From contig JAYORG010000018.1 of NCBI GenBank assembly GCA_038123275.1, positions 1 through 26,984 on the forward strand: a stretch of DNA of 26,984 nucleotides, in the 5' to 3' direction. Source of the DNA: CAJQHT01 sp038123275. GTDB lineage: Bacteria > Pseudomonadota > Alphaproteobacteria > Rickettsiales > UBA1997. Made by a program: the position numbers and the translations under genes. Shown in pieces: positions 7,978 through 16,448 of this stretch (position 1 is its first letter; the number at the start of each line of letters is the position of its first letter). The notes beneath the pieces were generated by a model that made no database searches, was not told the DNA's origin, and saw only the letters and a list, made by a program, of their open reading frames with translations.

Positions 7978-8409
7978 TTAATTAATTTGTTTAGAGTTTT
8001 CTAATATGTGTAAGATAAATTCTCTATCTTTAGTAAATTTTGTAGAGATAAATTGCAAGGCTTCAATATTTTCTTTGGCAGCCTCAAATATAATTTCTTT
8101 GTCATATTTTAATGTTTTGTAGGCAAATTCTATTGCTAGACCATTTTGTTTAACTGCTGTTGGTACTACATCTTTATTTTTACGCAATCTGCTAGATGCA
8201 TGTTTTAGCAACATTCCATTAATTCTTAACAATGATATTATTATTATTGTATCATCATTAAATTTTTGGGCTAAATATGCAGCTGAACCAGTGTCATTTT
8301 CTTTTAAGCTTTTATTGATATTATCAAGTATTTTACTGTTATAAGAGGTTGTTTCTTGCCCGTAGGCTGTAGAAATAAAGATGAATATTGGTATTAGTAA
8401 TATTTTCAT
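7978..8409 (-). CDS. Secreted DUF4116-type repeat protein
   Basis: The product has 143 residues with a clear signal peptide (MKILLIPIFIFISTAYGQ), so it is predicted to be periplasmic or secreted. The rest consists of helical repeats of DUF4116 type: LRINGMLLKHASSRLRKNKD, then VKQNGLAIEFAYKTLKYDKE, then AKENIEALQFISTKFTKDRE. The family is frequent in Legionella and Rickettsiales-like bacteria and its function is not established. The mature part contains no cysteine, so it is not an obvious DsbD substrate. It overlaps the dsbD stop by 4 bp (ATGA) and abuts gatA, so translation is probably coupled. Confidence 0.75.
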   Translation of the reverse strand: MKILLIPIFIFISTAYGQETTSYNSKILDNINKSLKENDTGSAAYLAQKFNDDTIIIISLLRINGMLLKHASSRLRKNKDVVPTAVKQNGLAIEFAYKTLKYDKEIIFEAAKENIEALQFISTKFTKDREFILHILENSKQIN

Positions 8410-10217
8410 TGCGCAGAATCTATAATATGAAGTAATTCTTTTTTATTTAGAAATTCTGAAAGTAAGACACCATCTCTAACTCTTGGGCCGTATACTATGT
8501 TAAATGGAATAGCATAGCGATTATGATATGCTAAAAAATCAGAAATTTCTTTATTAGGTTTAGTTAGATCTCCTCTCATACCAATGATATTAGCTTCTTT
8601 TAATTTTGCTACAACTTCCTTGCTATCTAAGACTAGTTTTTTGTTTACTTTGCAAGTAATGCACCAGTCGGCAGTGATGTCAATAATTACTACATTGCCT
8701 TCATCTAAATAATGATTAATTTTATTCTTATCAAATTTTATCCATAGACCAGTATAAGATTTTGTTTTGATTTCAAAATATTTACTAACTTTTATAGGGG
8801 TTATTATTGCAAATATTGAAATGATGGAAATAATTATTATTTCCTTTGTTTTTGATATGCCTGTTTTGGCACAAATTTTCATGCATAAAAGAATTAATGT
8901 TGAGAAGAATGCAACTAGTATGGAACTAAAAAAACCAATATTGCCTGATAAAATAAATATTAGCCAAATTATTGTTGCTGCTAAAAAGACAGCCATTAAG
9001 TTTTTAATTTTATTCATCCAGTTACCTGGCTTGGGTAGTAATGTAATGCTTTTGGGAAATATTATAAGGATTATGTAGGGAAATGATAACCCTAGAGCCA
9101 TAAATGTAAAAATAGTAAAAATAACCACACTATCTTGTAAAAAAGCAAAAGAAATAGCAGTTCCAAGGAATGGTGCAGAGCATGGAGTTGCAAGTAGAAC
9201 AGCTAAAATCCCTGACAAGAAATTAGCAAATATTACATGTAATAAATCACTTTTTTTATTATTCTTCTTGATTTTTTTATCAATTAAGTTGCTTAAGGCA
9301 TGGCCAACATGAATTTCAAATAGACCAAGTAAATTAGCAATAAATATAGTTAAGATTACAACCAGCCCTATTAAAAAATAAGGGTTTTGAAATTGAGTGC
9401 CCCATCCAATATAATTTCCTGCCATTTTTAGGATAGAAACTATACTCGCAAAAATTAGGAAACAAAATAATATTCCAAATATAGTTGAGGCAAAAGCAAC
9501 TCTAATTTTTCCAATACTGCTTTTTGAATGTTTAAGTATACTTAATAATTTAATAGATAAAACTGGCAAAACGCATGGCATAATATTTAAGATTAAGCCG
9601 CCAATAAAGGATATTATTATTGCGCTAATCAATGTCATTGTTATGTTTTTTTTAGGTTTGCTATTATGATTTAGGGATTTATAAATTAAGTCTAGAGCTT
9701 GCTGATCTATATTTCCTGGGTTAATAGTTAGCTTTAAAGATTGATCAACAGGAATGCAAACTTTATTGCAAAGACCATAGCTAATATTTGCTTGAATTTG
9801 TACTGGTTTTAAGGGATCATTTACATTGATTTGTATTGGTATAGTAATTTCATCTTCATATACAGGGTAAGATATGGTGCTATCTAGTATTTGTTCTTCA
9901 ATTATTTTAGCTTGAGGCCATAATATCTTAAAATTTTCTTGATCAATATTTTGGGAATTAGAAAAATCAAAAGTTGGAGGCTGGACAAAGCTAGAATTTG
10001 ACTTTCCATAAATTTTCCAATTTTTCTTTAATTTGAAATTAAATCCAATTATTAATTTTTGTTGTTGTTCATATTCATGATAACTTGCAATTAATCTAAC
10101 CTTAGAGTTTTTATTTTTTGTGATAAAGTCACTAGTAGAGCTTTTGGCGCTTAATGGAATTAACAGGCTAACTAGTGATAAAGTAACTATAAAATATTTA
10201 ATGAAGTTTCTTGACAT
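8406..10217 (-). CDS. dsbD: Thiol:disulfide interchange protein DsbD
   Basis: The product has 603 residues and contains all three DsbD modules. A signal-like N-terminus precedes a periplasmic domain with Cys150/Cys154 (GLCNKVCIP). A CcdA-like membrane domain follows with Cys215 (NIMPCVLPVLS) and Cys346 (ATPCSAPFLG). The C-terminal thioredoxin domain carries Cys519/Cys522 (ADWCITCK). DsbD moves electrons from cytoplasmic thioredoxin to the periplasm, for disulfide isomerisation and for keeping apocytochrome c thiols reduced. That fits ccmC elsewhere in the window. It is the first gene of a minus-strand run and is divergent from the zinc-finger gene. The CNKVC pair has a different spacing from the C103/C109 pair of E. 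coli DsbD. Confidence 0.93.
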   Translation of the reverse strand: MSRNFIKYFIVTLSLVSLLIPLSAKSSTSDFITKNKNSKVRLIASYHEYEQQQKLIIGFNFKLKKNWKIYGKSNSSFVQPPTFDFSNSQNIDQENFKILWPQAKIIEEQILDSTISYPVYEDEITIPIQINVNDPLKPVQIQANISYGLCNKVCIPVDQSLKLTINPGNIDQQALDLIYKSLNHNSKPKKNITMTLISAIIISFIGGLILNIMPCVLPVLSIKLLSILKHSKSSIGKIRVAFASTIFGILFCFLIFASIVSILKMAGNYIGWGTQFQNPYFLIGLVVILTIFIANLLGLFEIHVGHALSNLIDKKIKKNNKKSDLLHVIFANFLSGILAVLLATPCSAPFLGTAISFAFLQDSVVIFTIFTFMALGLSFPYIILIIFPKSITLLPKPGNWMNKIKNLMAVFLAATIIWLIFILSGNIGFFSSILVAFFSTLILLCMKICAKTGISKTKEIIIISIISIFAIITPIKVSKYFEIKTKSYTGLWIKFDKNKINHYLDEGNVVIIDITADWCITCKVNKKLVLDSKEVVAKLKEANIIGMRGDLTKPNKEISDFLAYHNRYAIPFNIVYGPRVRDGVLLSEFLNKKELLHIIDSAQ

Positions 10218-10304
10218 GTTAGGATTTTTATTGATAAAATCAGTCTCCTACTTTTAAGCTAAGGGGTAGAATATTTCAAGTTTTAATATTTTAAATATAT
10301 TTAT

Positions 10305-10496
10305 ATGAAACCGGTAGAAGTGGTTTTTGTCAATTCAAAAGAAGTTAGTTGCAGCGGCACTAAAGATTCATCTCGTCATCCGATAGTATATCTGAATATG
10401 GGCAAGAAGGATGGAATTGTTTGTCCTTATTGTAGTAAATATTTTACTTTAAAAAGTAAAGATTCCTATCATGTAAATTTCTTAAAAAAATCTTAA
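10305..10496 (+). CDS. Small zinc-finger protein (zf-CHCC, NDUFS6-like)
   Basis: The 63-residue protein has the conserved C-x-G…H-P-x-V-Y-L…C-P-Y-C pattern: CSGTKDSSRHPIVYLNMG, then VCPYCSKYF. This is the zf-CHCC fold found in bacterial and mitochondrial complex I accessory proteins, with a Cys/His/Cys/Cys zinc site. Small proteins of this type are common in alphaproteobacteria; their bacterial role is poorly defined. It lies 16 bp upstream of purA on the same strand. Confidence 0.85.
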   Translation: MKPVEVVFVNSKEVSCSGTKDSSRHPIVYLNMGKKDGIVCPYCSKYFTLKSKDSYHVNFLKKS

Positions 10497-10512
10497 TTAA
10501 ATTATTTCAACT

Positions 10513-11793
10513 ATGACAAATATAGCTATCATTGGTTTACAGTGGGGTGATGAAGGAAAAGGCAAAATTGTTGACTTTTTATCTAATTCTTTTGATGCAG
10601 TAATACGTTTTCAGGGTGGTCATAATGCCGGTCATACCATTAAGGTTGATGACAAAACCTATAAGTTAAGTTTATTGCCATCTGGATTAGTAAGAGGTAA
10701 GAAAGCTATAATTGGCAGCGGGGTTGTAATTGATCCGGTGGCTTTATTTCAAGAAATTGACAATGTTTCAAATCAGGGTTTAAAAGTTAACCAAGATAAT
10801 TTAAATATTGCTGATAATGCCTCTTTAATTTTGTCACTTCATAAGGAACTGGATCAGCATTTAGAAAATACCAAAGGTAAGAATAAGATTGGTACTACCG
10901 GCAGAGGAATAGGTCCTGCTTATGAAGACTTCGTGGGAAGAAGGGCAATTAGAATTTGTGATTTAACAAATGAGGTGGTTTTAAAAGAAAGGTTAGAAAA
11001 TTTACTTTTTTATCACAATGTATTGCGCCGTGGCATGAAAGTAAAAGAAATTAAGGTGGAGGAAATTATAGAGGAGATTAATCAAATTAAAGATAAGCTT
11101 CTTAAATTTAGTAAGCCTTCTTTTGAGATTGCTAAGGATCTTAAAAAATTAAAAAATATCATGTTTGAAGGAGCTCAAGGAGCATTACTTGATATTAGTT
11201 TTGGTACTTATCCCTTTGTAACATCTTCTAATACTGTAGCTGGTCAAGTTGCTCTTGGAAGTTGTCTAGGAGTAGGGCAGTTGGATAAAACTATTGGAAT
11301 TCTTAAAGCTTATACTACTAGAGTTGGTTCTGGACCTTTTCCAACAGAGCTTAATAATGAAATTGGTCAGTTTTTACAAGTTCAGGGTGGTGAAATAGGC
11401 ACGGTTACAGGAAGAGATAGAAGGTGCGGTTGGTTTGATGCTCCATTAGTTCGTCAAGCAATTCAAATTTCTGGTGTAAAACAGGTAGTTTTAACTAAGT
11501 TAGATGTTTTAAATAAGTTAGAAAAAATCAAGATTTGTAAGGCTTATGAGATTGATGGTAAAATTATTGATCACTTGCCGGCTTCAATAGATCTTCAAAG
11601 TAAAATTGAACCAATTTACGAAGAGATTGATGGATGGAATAGTGATATCAATGATGTAACTTCATTCAAAGATTTGCCAGAAAATGCTAAAATATATGTT
11701 AAAAAGGTAGAAGAGGTGTTAGATATTAAAATTGCTATTTTATCTTTAGGTCCAAAAAGGGATGAAACCATTATCATTGAAGATTTTTTATAA
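10513..11793 (+). CDS. purA: Adenylosuccinate synthetase
   Basis: The product has 426 residues, normal length. The GTP-binding loop WGDEGKGK carries catalytic Asp13, and GGHNAGHT carries His41. Further family segments are GTTGRGIGPAYEDF, FEGAQGALLDISFGTYPFVT, TRVGSGPFPTEL and TGRDRRCGWFDA. The enzyme makes adenylosuccinate from IMP, aspartate and GTP, the first step from IMP to AMP. The glycosyltransferase starts 3 bp after its stop. Confidence 0.98.
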   Translation: MTNIAIIGLQWGDEGKGKIVDFLSNSFDAVIRFQGGHNAGHTIKVDDKTYKLSLLPSGLVRGKKAIIGSGVVIDPVALFQEIDNVSNQGLKVNQDNLNIADNASLILSLHKELDQHLENTKGKNKIGTTGRGIGPAYEDFVGRRAIRICDLTNEVVLKERLENLLFYHNVLRRGMKVKEIKVEEIIEEINQIKDKLLKFSKPSFEIAKDLKKLKNIMFEGAQGALLDISFGTYPFVTSSNTVAGQVALGSCLGVGQLDKTIGILKAYTTRVGSGPFPTELNNEIGQFLQVQGGEIGTVTGRDRRCGWFDAPLVRQAIQISGVKQVVLTKLDVLNKLEKIKICKAYEIDGKIIDHLPASIDLQSKIEPIYEEIDGWNSDINDVTSFKDLPENAKIYVKKVEEVLDIKIAILSLGPKRDETIIIEDFL

Positions 11794-11796
11794 ATT

Positions 11797-12942
11797 ATGA
11801 TTATAATGCAAGTTCTACCAGCATTAGTTAGTGGCGGCGTTGAAAGAGGTGCTATTGATGTTGCAAACTTTATTGTAAAATCTGGTTTTAAATCAATTAT
11901 TGTGTCATCTGGTGGTATTATGCAGTCTTTTTTAAATAAAGATGTTAAGCATATAACATTAAATGTTAAGAGTAAAAATCCTTTTATTATTTTTAGAAAT
12001 ATTAAAAGAATTAGAAAGTTAATAGTAGAATATAAAGTTGATATTTTACATGTTAGATCTAGAGCTCCAGCCTGGAGTTCTTATTTTGCTGTTAAGGGAA
12101 CAAAATGTAAACTAGTTAATACACAGCATGGGACGCATTCTATTAATTTTATTGGCAAGTCTCAGTCTAAATTAAAGAAAAGATATAATGAGATAATGTT
12201 TAAAGGGGTAAAGGTTATTGCTGTTTCTAATTTTATTAAAAATTATATTAAAGAATGTTATCCGCAATATTTTGATGATGGTAAGATAGAGGTAATTCAT
12301 CGTGGCGTAGATTTAAAATTATTTGATCCAACTAAGGTTTCCAATGAGGTAAAAATTAATTTAATTCAAAAATGGAATATTCCTAGTGATAAGAAGATAA
12401 TAATGCTTCCAGGAAGAATTACTTTTTGGAAGGGTCATGAGTTTTTATTAGATTCTTTAAAGCTTTTAAAGCGAGAAGATTATTTATGTTTATTTGTTGG
12501 AGATTTTACATCTAAGCTTGATTACAAAAAAAGATTAGAAAAAAAGATTTCTTTCTTAGGCTTAGAAAAGCAAGTTAAGTTTACTGGTAGTAGTTCTAAT
12601 ATGACTGCTATTTATTCAATTTGTGACGTGGTAATTTCAGCTAGTGTTGAGCCAGAGGCTTTTGGTAGAGTTGCCATAGAGGCTCAGGCAATGAAGAAAA
12701 TTATTATTGCCACTGATATTGGTGGATCAAAAGAAACTATAATTAATAATAAAACTGGCTTTTTGGTAGAGGTAAATAATACCAAAGAGATGTCACAAAA
12801 GATTGATGATATTTTGTCTATAAATGAAGAAGATCGCCAAAGGATAGGAATAGAAGCAAGAAAAAATGTAGTAGAGAATTTTTCTAATGATTTAATGTAT
12901 AAAAAGACTCTAAAAGTTTATAAAAATTTATTAAAAAAGTAA
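11797..12942 (+). CDS. GT4-family glycosyltransferase
   Basis: The product has 381 residues and a GT-B fold. The N-terminal half has the glycine-rich VSGGVERGAIDVANF and the acceptor-side TQHGTHSI. The C-terminal half has LPGRITFWKGHEFLL and the GT4 donor-site E-x7-E pattern in EPEAFGRVAIEAQAM, followed by ATDIGGSKE. The family transfers sugars from nucleotide donors and in such bacteria commonly builds LPS core or other surface glycans; the actual substrate cannot be read. The first Met is at 11797, with another at 11806. It is followed by murC after 4 bp, which supports an envelope role. Confidence 0.88.
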   Translation: MIIMQVLPALVSGGVERGAIDVANFIVKSGFKSIIVSSGGIMQSFLNKDVKHITLNVKSKNPFIIFRNIKRIRKLIVEYKVDILHVRSRAPAWSSYFAVKGTKCKLVNTQHGTHSINFIGKSQSKLKKRYNEIMFKGVKVIAVSNFIKNYIKECYPQYFDDGKIEVIHRGVDLKLFDPTKVSNEVKINLIQKWNIPSDKKIIMLPGRITFWKGHEFLLDSLKLLKREDYLCLFVGDFTSKLDYKKRLEKKISFLGLEKQVKFTGSSSNMTAIYSICDVVISASVEPEAFGRVAIEAQAMKKIIIATDIGGSKETIINNKTGFLVEVNNTKEMSQKIDDILSINEEDRQRIGIEARKNVVENFSNDLMYKKTLKVYKNLLKK

Positions 12943-12946
12943 TATA

Positions 12947-14344
12947 ATGCCTTTTAAAAATTTAAAAAATAGTTTAAACAAAGTTCATTTTATTGGAATT
13001 GGAGGCATTGGAATGAGTGCTATTGCTGAAATTTTAACTAATATTGGCATTAAAGTTCAAGGGTCAGATATGAAATCTGGTAAGAATGTAGACAATTTAA
13101 TGAAAAAAGGCATTAAATGTTTTATTGGTCATGATGGTGCTAATATAGATAGTGATATTGATTTAATTGTTATTACTTCAATTATTAAAGATGATAATCC
13201 TGAAATAATTGCAGCCAAAGAAAAGGGAATAAAAATAATTTACCGAGCTGATATGTTGTCTCAAATTATGCAGGAAAAAAAAGGTATTACTGTTGCTGGA
13301 ACTCATGGCAAGACATCAACAACAGCTATGATTGCAGTATTATTGGAAATTGCCAAATTAGACCCTATGGTTATTAATGGGGGTATTATTAATTATTATC
13401 AAAGTAATGCTAAGATTGGCAATGGAGATTATCTTGTTGCTGAAAGTGATGAGTCTGACGGTAGTTTTGTTAGGCTACCTAGTTTTATTGGTGCTATTAA
13501 CAATATTGAGCCTGAACATCTTGATTTTTATGATGGCTCTTTTGAGACAGTAAAGGAGTATTATTTAAGATATGCTAAACAAATTCCTCAAGATGGTTTG
13601 CTTGCTATTGGAATTGATGATAAAGAAGCAAAAAATATTTATAAAAATTTGCAAGAACAAGATAATATTATTACTTTTGGTTTTATCAAGGAAGCAGATA
13701 TTATAGCTAAGAATATTACTTTTGATAGTAATGGTGTTACTTTTGATGTAGAAAATAAAAAATCTAATAAGTTAATTAAAAATTTGTTTTTGCCACTTTA
13801 TGGTAGGCATAATATTCTTAATTCTTTAGTGGCAGTTTGTGTGGCTCATTATTTTAATTTTAGTGAGAAATTAATAAGAGAGGCATTTTCTAAATTTGAA
13901 GGAGTAAAAAAGAGATTTACTAAAACTGGTGAAGTTAATGGAGTTTCAATTATAGATGATTATGCACATCATCCAACAGAAATCAAGACAACCCTACAAG
14001 CTGCTCGTAATTTAGTTGGAAATAGTAAGGTGGTAGCTGTTTTCCAACCTCATAAACATAGTAGGGTTAAAGATTTATTTACTCAATTTTGTTCTAGCTT
14101 TAATGATGCTGATTTAGTAGTTGTTGCTGATATTTTTAAAGTTGGAGAGGTAATAGAGAATATTAATCAAGAATCTATAATTGACGGAATTAGTAAAATG
14201 GGACATAAGAATATTATTAAGTTAAATAATAAAAATGAATTACCGGCAATAATAAAATCTAATACGAAAAGTGGAGATATTGTAGTTTGTGTTGGAGCGG
14301 GAAGTATAAGTAGTTGGGCGAATGAATTACCAAGCTTATTATAA
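12947..14344 (+). CDS. murC: UDP-N-acetylmuramate--L-alanine ligase
   Basis: The product has 465 residues. The N domain has the nucleotide motif HFIGIGGIGMSAIAEIL (14-30), the ATP loop is GTHGKTST (118-125), the central domain has AESDESDGSF and NNIEPEHLDFY, and the C-terminal domain has DDYAHHPTEI and QPHKHSR. These are diagnostic of MurC among Mur ligases. It adds L-Ala to UDP-MurNAc in the cytoplasm, the first step of the peptidoglycan stem peptide. No other mur gene is adjacent; it is embedded between a glycosyltransferase and a GNAT gene rather than in a dcw cluster. Confidence 0.97.
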   Translation: MPFKNLKNSLNKVHFIGIGGIGMSAIAEILTNIGIKVQGSDMKSGKNVDNLMKKGIKCFIGHDGANIDSDIDLIVITSIIKDDNPEIIAAKEKGIKIIYRADMLSQIMQEKKGITVAGTHGKTSTTAMIAVLLEIAKLDPMVINGGIINYYQSNAKIGNGDYLVAESDESDGSFVRLPSFIGAINNIEPEHLDFYDGSFETVKEYYLRYAKQIPQDGLLAIGIDDKEAKNIYKNLQEQDNIITFGFIKEADIIAKNITFDSNGVTFDVENKKSNKLIKNLFLPLYGRHNILNSLVAVCVAHYFNFSEKLIREAFSKFEGVKKRFTKTGEVNGVSIIDDYAHHPTEIKTTLQAARNLVGNSKVVAVFQPHKHSRVKDLFTQFCSSFNDADLVVVADIFKVGEVIENINQESIIDGISKMGHKNIIKLNNKNELPAIIKSNTKSGDIVVCVGAGSISSWANELPSLL

Positions 14345-14350
14345 AATATT

Positions 14351-14779
14351 ATGACAATAAAAATAAAAGATTTTACTACTAAAGAAGATGTAATGAAGGG
14401 TTTTCCTATTATTCATCAGCTTTATGATAAGATGGATAAGAAATCTTATGAGAGGCATATTGATGATATGATGGCAGGTAATAATTATCATATGGTTGGT
14501 ATTTATAAAGATAATAAATTGGTTGGGGTTACTAGCTATTGGGTATTAACAAGATTTTATTGTGGAAGATATATTCAAATTGGCAATATGGTGGTTGATA
14601 AAAATTTAAGAGGCCAAGGAATAGGGACTAAATTATTACAATATGTTGAAAAGAAGGGTAGAGAGCTTGGTTGTGGTAAGTATATTTTAGATTCATATAC
14701 TGAAAATAAAAAATCACATAAGCTTTATTTTAATGAAGGATTTTTTATAGAAGGATTCCACTTCATGAAAAATTTATAA
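14351..14779 (+). CDS. GNAT-family N-acetyltransferase
   Basis: The product has 142 residues with the GNAT core. A beta strand IGNMVVDKNLRG leads into the acetyl-CoA pyrophosphate loop RGQGIGTKLL (Q/R-x-x-G-x-G/A), and the C-terminal ENKKSHKLYFNEGF matches the family's 'N…A…Y…GF' motif. The substrate is unknown. It starts 6 bp after murC and ends the run that begins at 10305. Confidence 0.85.
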   Translation: MTIKIKDFTTKEDVMKGFPIIHQLYDKMDKKSYERHIDDMMAGNNYHMVGIYKDNKLVGVTSYWVLTRFYCGRYIQIGNMVVDKNLRGQGIGTKLLQYVEKKGRELGCGKYILDSYTENKKSHKLYFNEGFFIEGFHFMKNL

Positions 14780-14790
14780 ATTTATGCTGC

Positions 14791-14814
14791 GTATTTTTCC
14801 TGTAAAATACTTTG
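14791..14814 (+). terminator. Weak possible terminator hairpin after the GNAT gene
   Basis: GTATTTT at 14791-14797 pairs perfectly with AAAATAC at 14804-14810 around a 6-base loop, followed by only TTTG. The stem is AT-rich and weak. Confidence 0.3.
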
Positions 14815-14852
14815 CCTAAATTCATAAATTCACAAATTTTATTTTTTACATT

Positions 14853-15680
14853 ATGGCACAAGTTAAGATAGTAAGTTGGAATGTTAACTCAATTAATGCT
14901 AGAATAGAAAATGTTGTTTTTTATCTAAAAAATGAAGCTCCAGATATTTTATTGCTTCAAGAGTTAAAATGTGAAAAAGAAAAATTCCCATATAGCATTA
15001 TTTCAGATTTGGGTTATAATATTTCTATGAAGGGTCAAAAAACTTATAATGGAGTTGCTATTTTATCTAAATATAAAATAGAAGATGTTATAGATGAATT
15101 ACCAGATTTTGATATTGATAAAACTGATGATCAGGCTCGTTATATTGAGGGTATTGTTTTAATAAATAATCAATCAATTCGTGTAGCATCTATATATGTT
15201 CCAAATGGAGGTTCTGTTTTAGAAGATGGTCAGAGTCCAAATCAAACTGAAAAATTTTCTTATAAGATGAAATTTTTTGATCGCCTAAATAAGCATTTAA
15301 ATAATAATTTAAAATTTAATGAAATAGCTGTTTTTGGCGGAGATTACAATGTTGCTCATCATAATATTGACGTATATAATCCAAAAAATTTGGATGGTAC
15401 AATTTGTTTTCATTTTGATGAGAGGAAGAAATTTAATTCTTTATTAAATCTTGGATATTTTGACAGTTTTAGGAGTCAGAGTTCAGATAATCAATCTTTT
15501 AGTTGGTGGGATTATCGTGGAAATTCTTTTAAATATAATAAGGGAATGAGAATTGACTATTTATTAACATCTCCTTTAGCAACTGATAAAATAAAAGAAG
15601 TTAAGATTGATGATTTTATGATGGAAAAGTCAAAACCATCTGATCATGCTCCAGTAGTTGTTATATTAGACATTACTTAG
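14853..15680 (+). CDS. xth: Exodeoxyribonuclease III (AP endonuclease family)
   Basis: The product has 275 residues. The Exo III/APE1-type active site is present: SWNVNSINAR with Asn10, LLLQELKCE with metal ligand Glu37, GGDYNVAH, RIDYLLTSP and terminal SDHAPVV with the catalytic His. It repairs abasic sites and removes blocked 3' ends in base excision repair. It is separated from the upstream run by 73 bp and convergent with traX, whose stop is only 10 bp away. Confidence 0.95.
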   Translation: MAQVKIVSWNVNSINARIENVVFYLKNEAPDILLLQELKCEKEKFPYSIISDLGYNISMKGQKTYNGVAILSKYKIEDVIDELPDFDIDKTDDQARYIEGIVLINNQSIRVASIYVPNGGSVLEDGQSPNQTEKFSYKMKFFDRLNKHLNNNLKFNEIAVFGGDYNVAHHNIDVYNPKNLDGTICFHFDERKKFNSLLNLGYFDSFRSQSSDNQSFSWWDYRGNSFKYNKGMRIDYLLTSPLATDKIKEVKIDDFMMEKSKPSDHAPVVVILDIT

Positions 15681-15690
15681 CTAATAATGT

Positions 15691-16395
15691 CTATATATGT
15701 CTTACAGTGAATGATATTACTTCAAATGTTGCTTTATGTATAAAGTAGATGGGTAGGGCATATTTTGCTAGATAGCTTATAGTTTTATAGGGTTTGTGTT
15801 TAATTTTATTAAAGTTAACAAATACTATTACTAGTGAAAGTAAAATTATTATCATAGTAAAGAATAATTCGATAGAGAATCTAAAGAGATGTTCTTGAAA
15901 GCAAATATGAAAAACCATTATTAATATTGCTAATGGATATATTAAGTCTGTATCCTTTTGTTCTCTTATATAATATCCTAAAATAGAAAACATTAATGAT
16001 ATGGTTCCATATTCAAAATACTGCCTTGCACTAAGGTTTAGTGTCATGGCTATGATAAATATAATAACAAGGTTAAGGGGGTTTAAATATTTAAAAAATC
16101 TATTACAATATCTTAGTATTAAGATTATAAATAAAATATTTAAAATTAGCTGACGAGGTTGATCAAATATTATATAGGTAACTTGCAGTAAAATTGCATA
16201 TATTAAAATATTTTGATCAATTTTAGTAGATTTTGAATATCCTACCAAGAAGAAAAATATTGGAGCAGATATTCTTCCAATTACTCTTAGTGCTTCTGTT
16301 TGTGTTAAAAAGTAAGATCCAGTATGATCTATTATCATTGCGATAATAGCTAAAGATTTTAGAGTATCATAAAATTCTAGTCTTTTTGTTGACAT
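15691..16395 (-). CDS. TraX-family integral membrane protein
   Basis: The product has 234 residues and is almost entirely hydrophobic with several membrane segments. The N-terminus LAIIAMIIDHTGSYF and the following RVIGRISAPIFFFLVGYSKS are the signature of the TraX family, in which the charged H/D lies in the first helix. On F plasmid TraX acetylates the pilin N-terminus. Chromosomal homologues are widespread and their substrate is unknown. There is no conjugation gene in the window, so a general acyl-transfer role in the envelope is only inferred. It lies 53 bp downstream of lepA on the same strand. Confidence 0.8.
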   Translation of the reverse strand: MSTKRLEFYDTLKSLAIIAMIIDHTGSYFLTQTEALRVIGRISAPIFFFLVGYSKSTKIDQNILIYAILLQVTYIIFDQPRQLILNILFIILILRYCNRFFKYLNPLNLVIIFIIAMTLNLSARQYFEYGTISLMFSILGYYIREQKDTDLIYPLAILIMVFHICFQEHLFRFSIELFFTMIIILLSLVIVFVNFNKIKHKPYKTISYLAKYALPIYFIHKATFEVISFTVRHI

Positions 16396-16448
16396 TTTTT
16401 AGTTTATTTATTTACAGAACATATAGTATTTAATGATAAGAATTGGTT

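Noticed and set aside
8767..9078. Plus-strand open frame of about 103 codons inside dsbD
   Set aside because: It lies wholly antisense to the dsbD membrane domain, whose conserved motifs are clear. Its hydrophobic product is the mirror of membrane codons.
10305..14779. Surface-glycan biosynthesis cluster around the glycosyltransferase
   Set aside because: Only one glycosyltransferase is present. Its neighbours are purA, murC and a GNAT gene, so a dedicated glycan locus is not supported.
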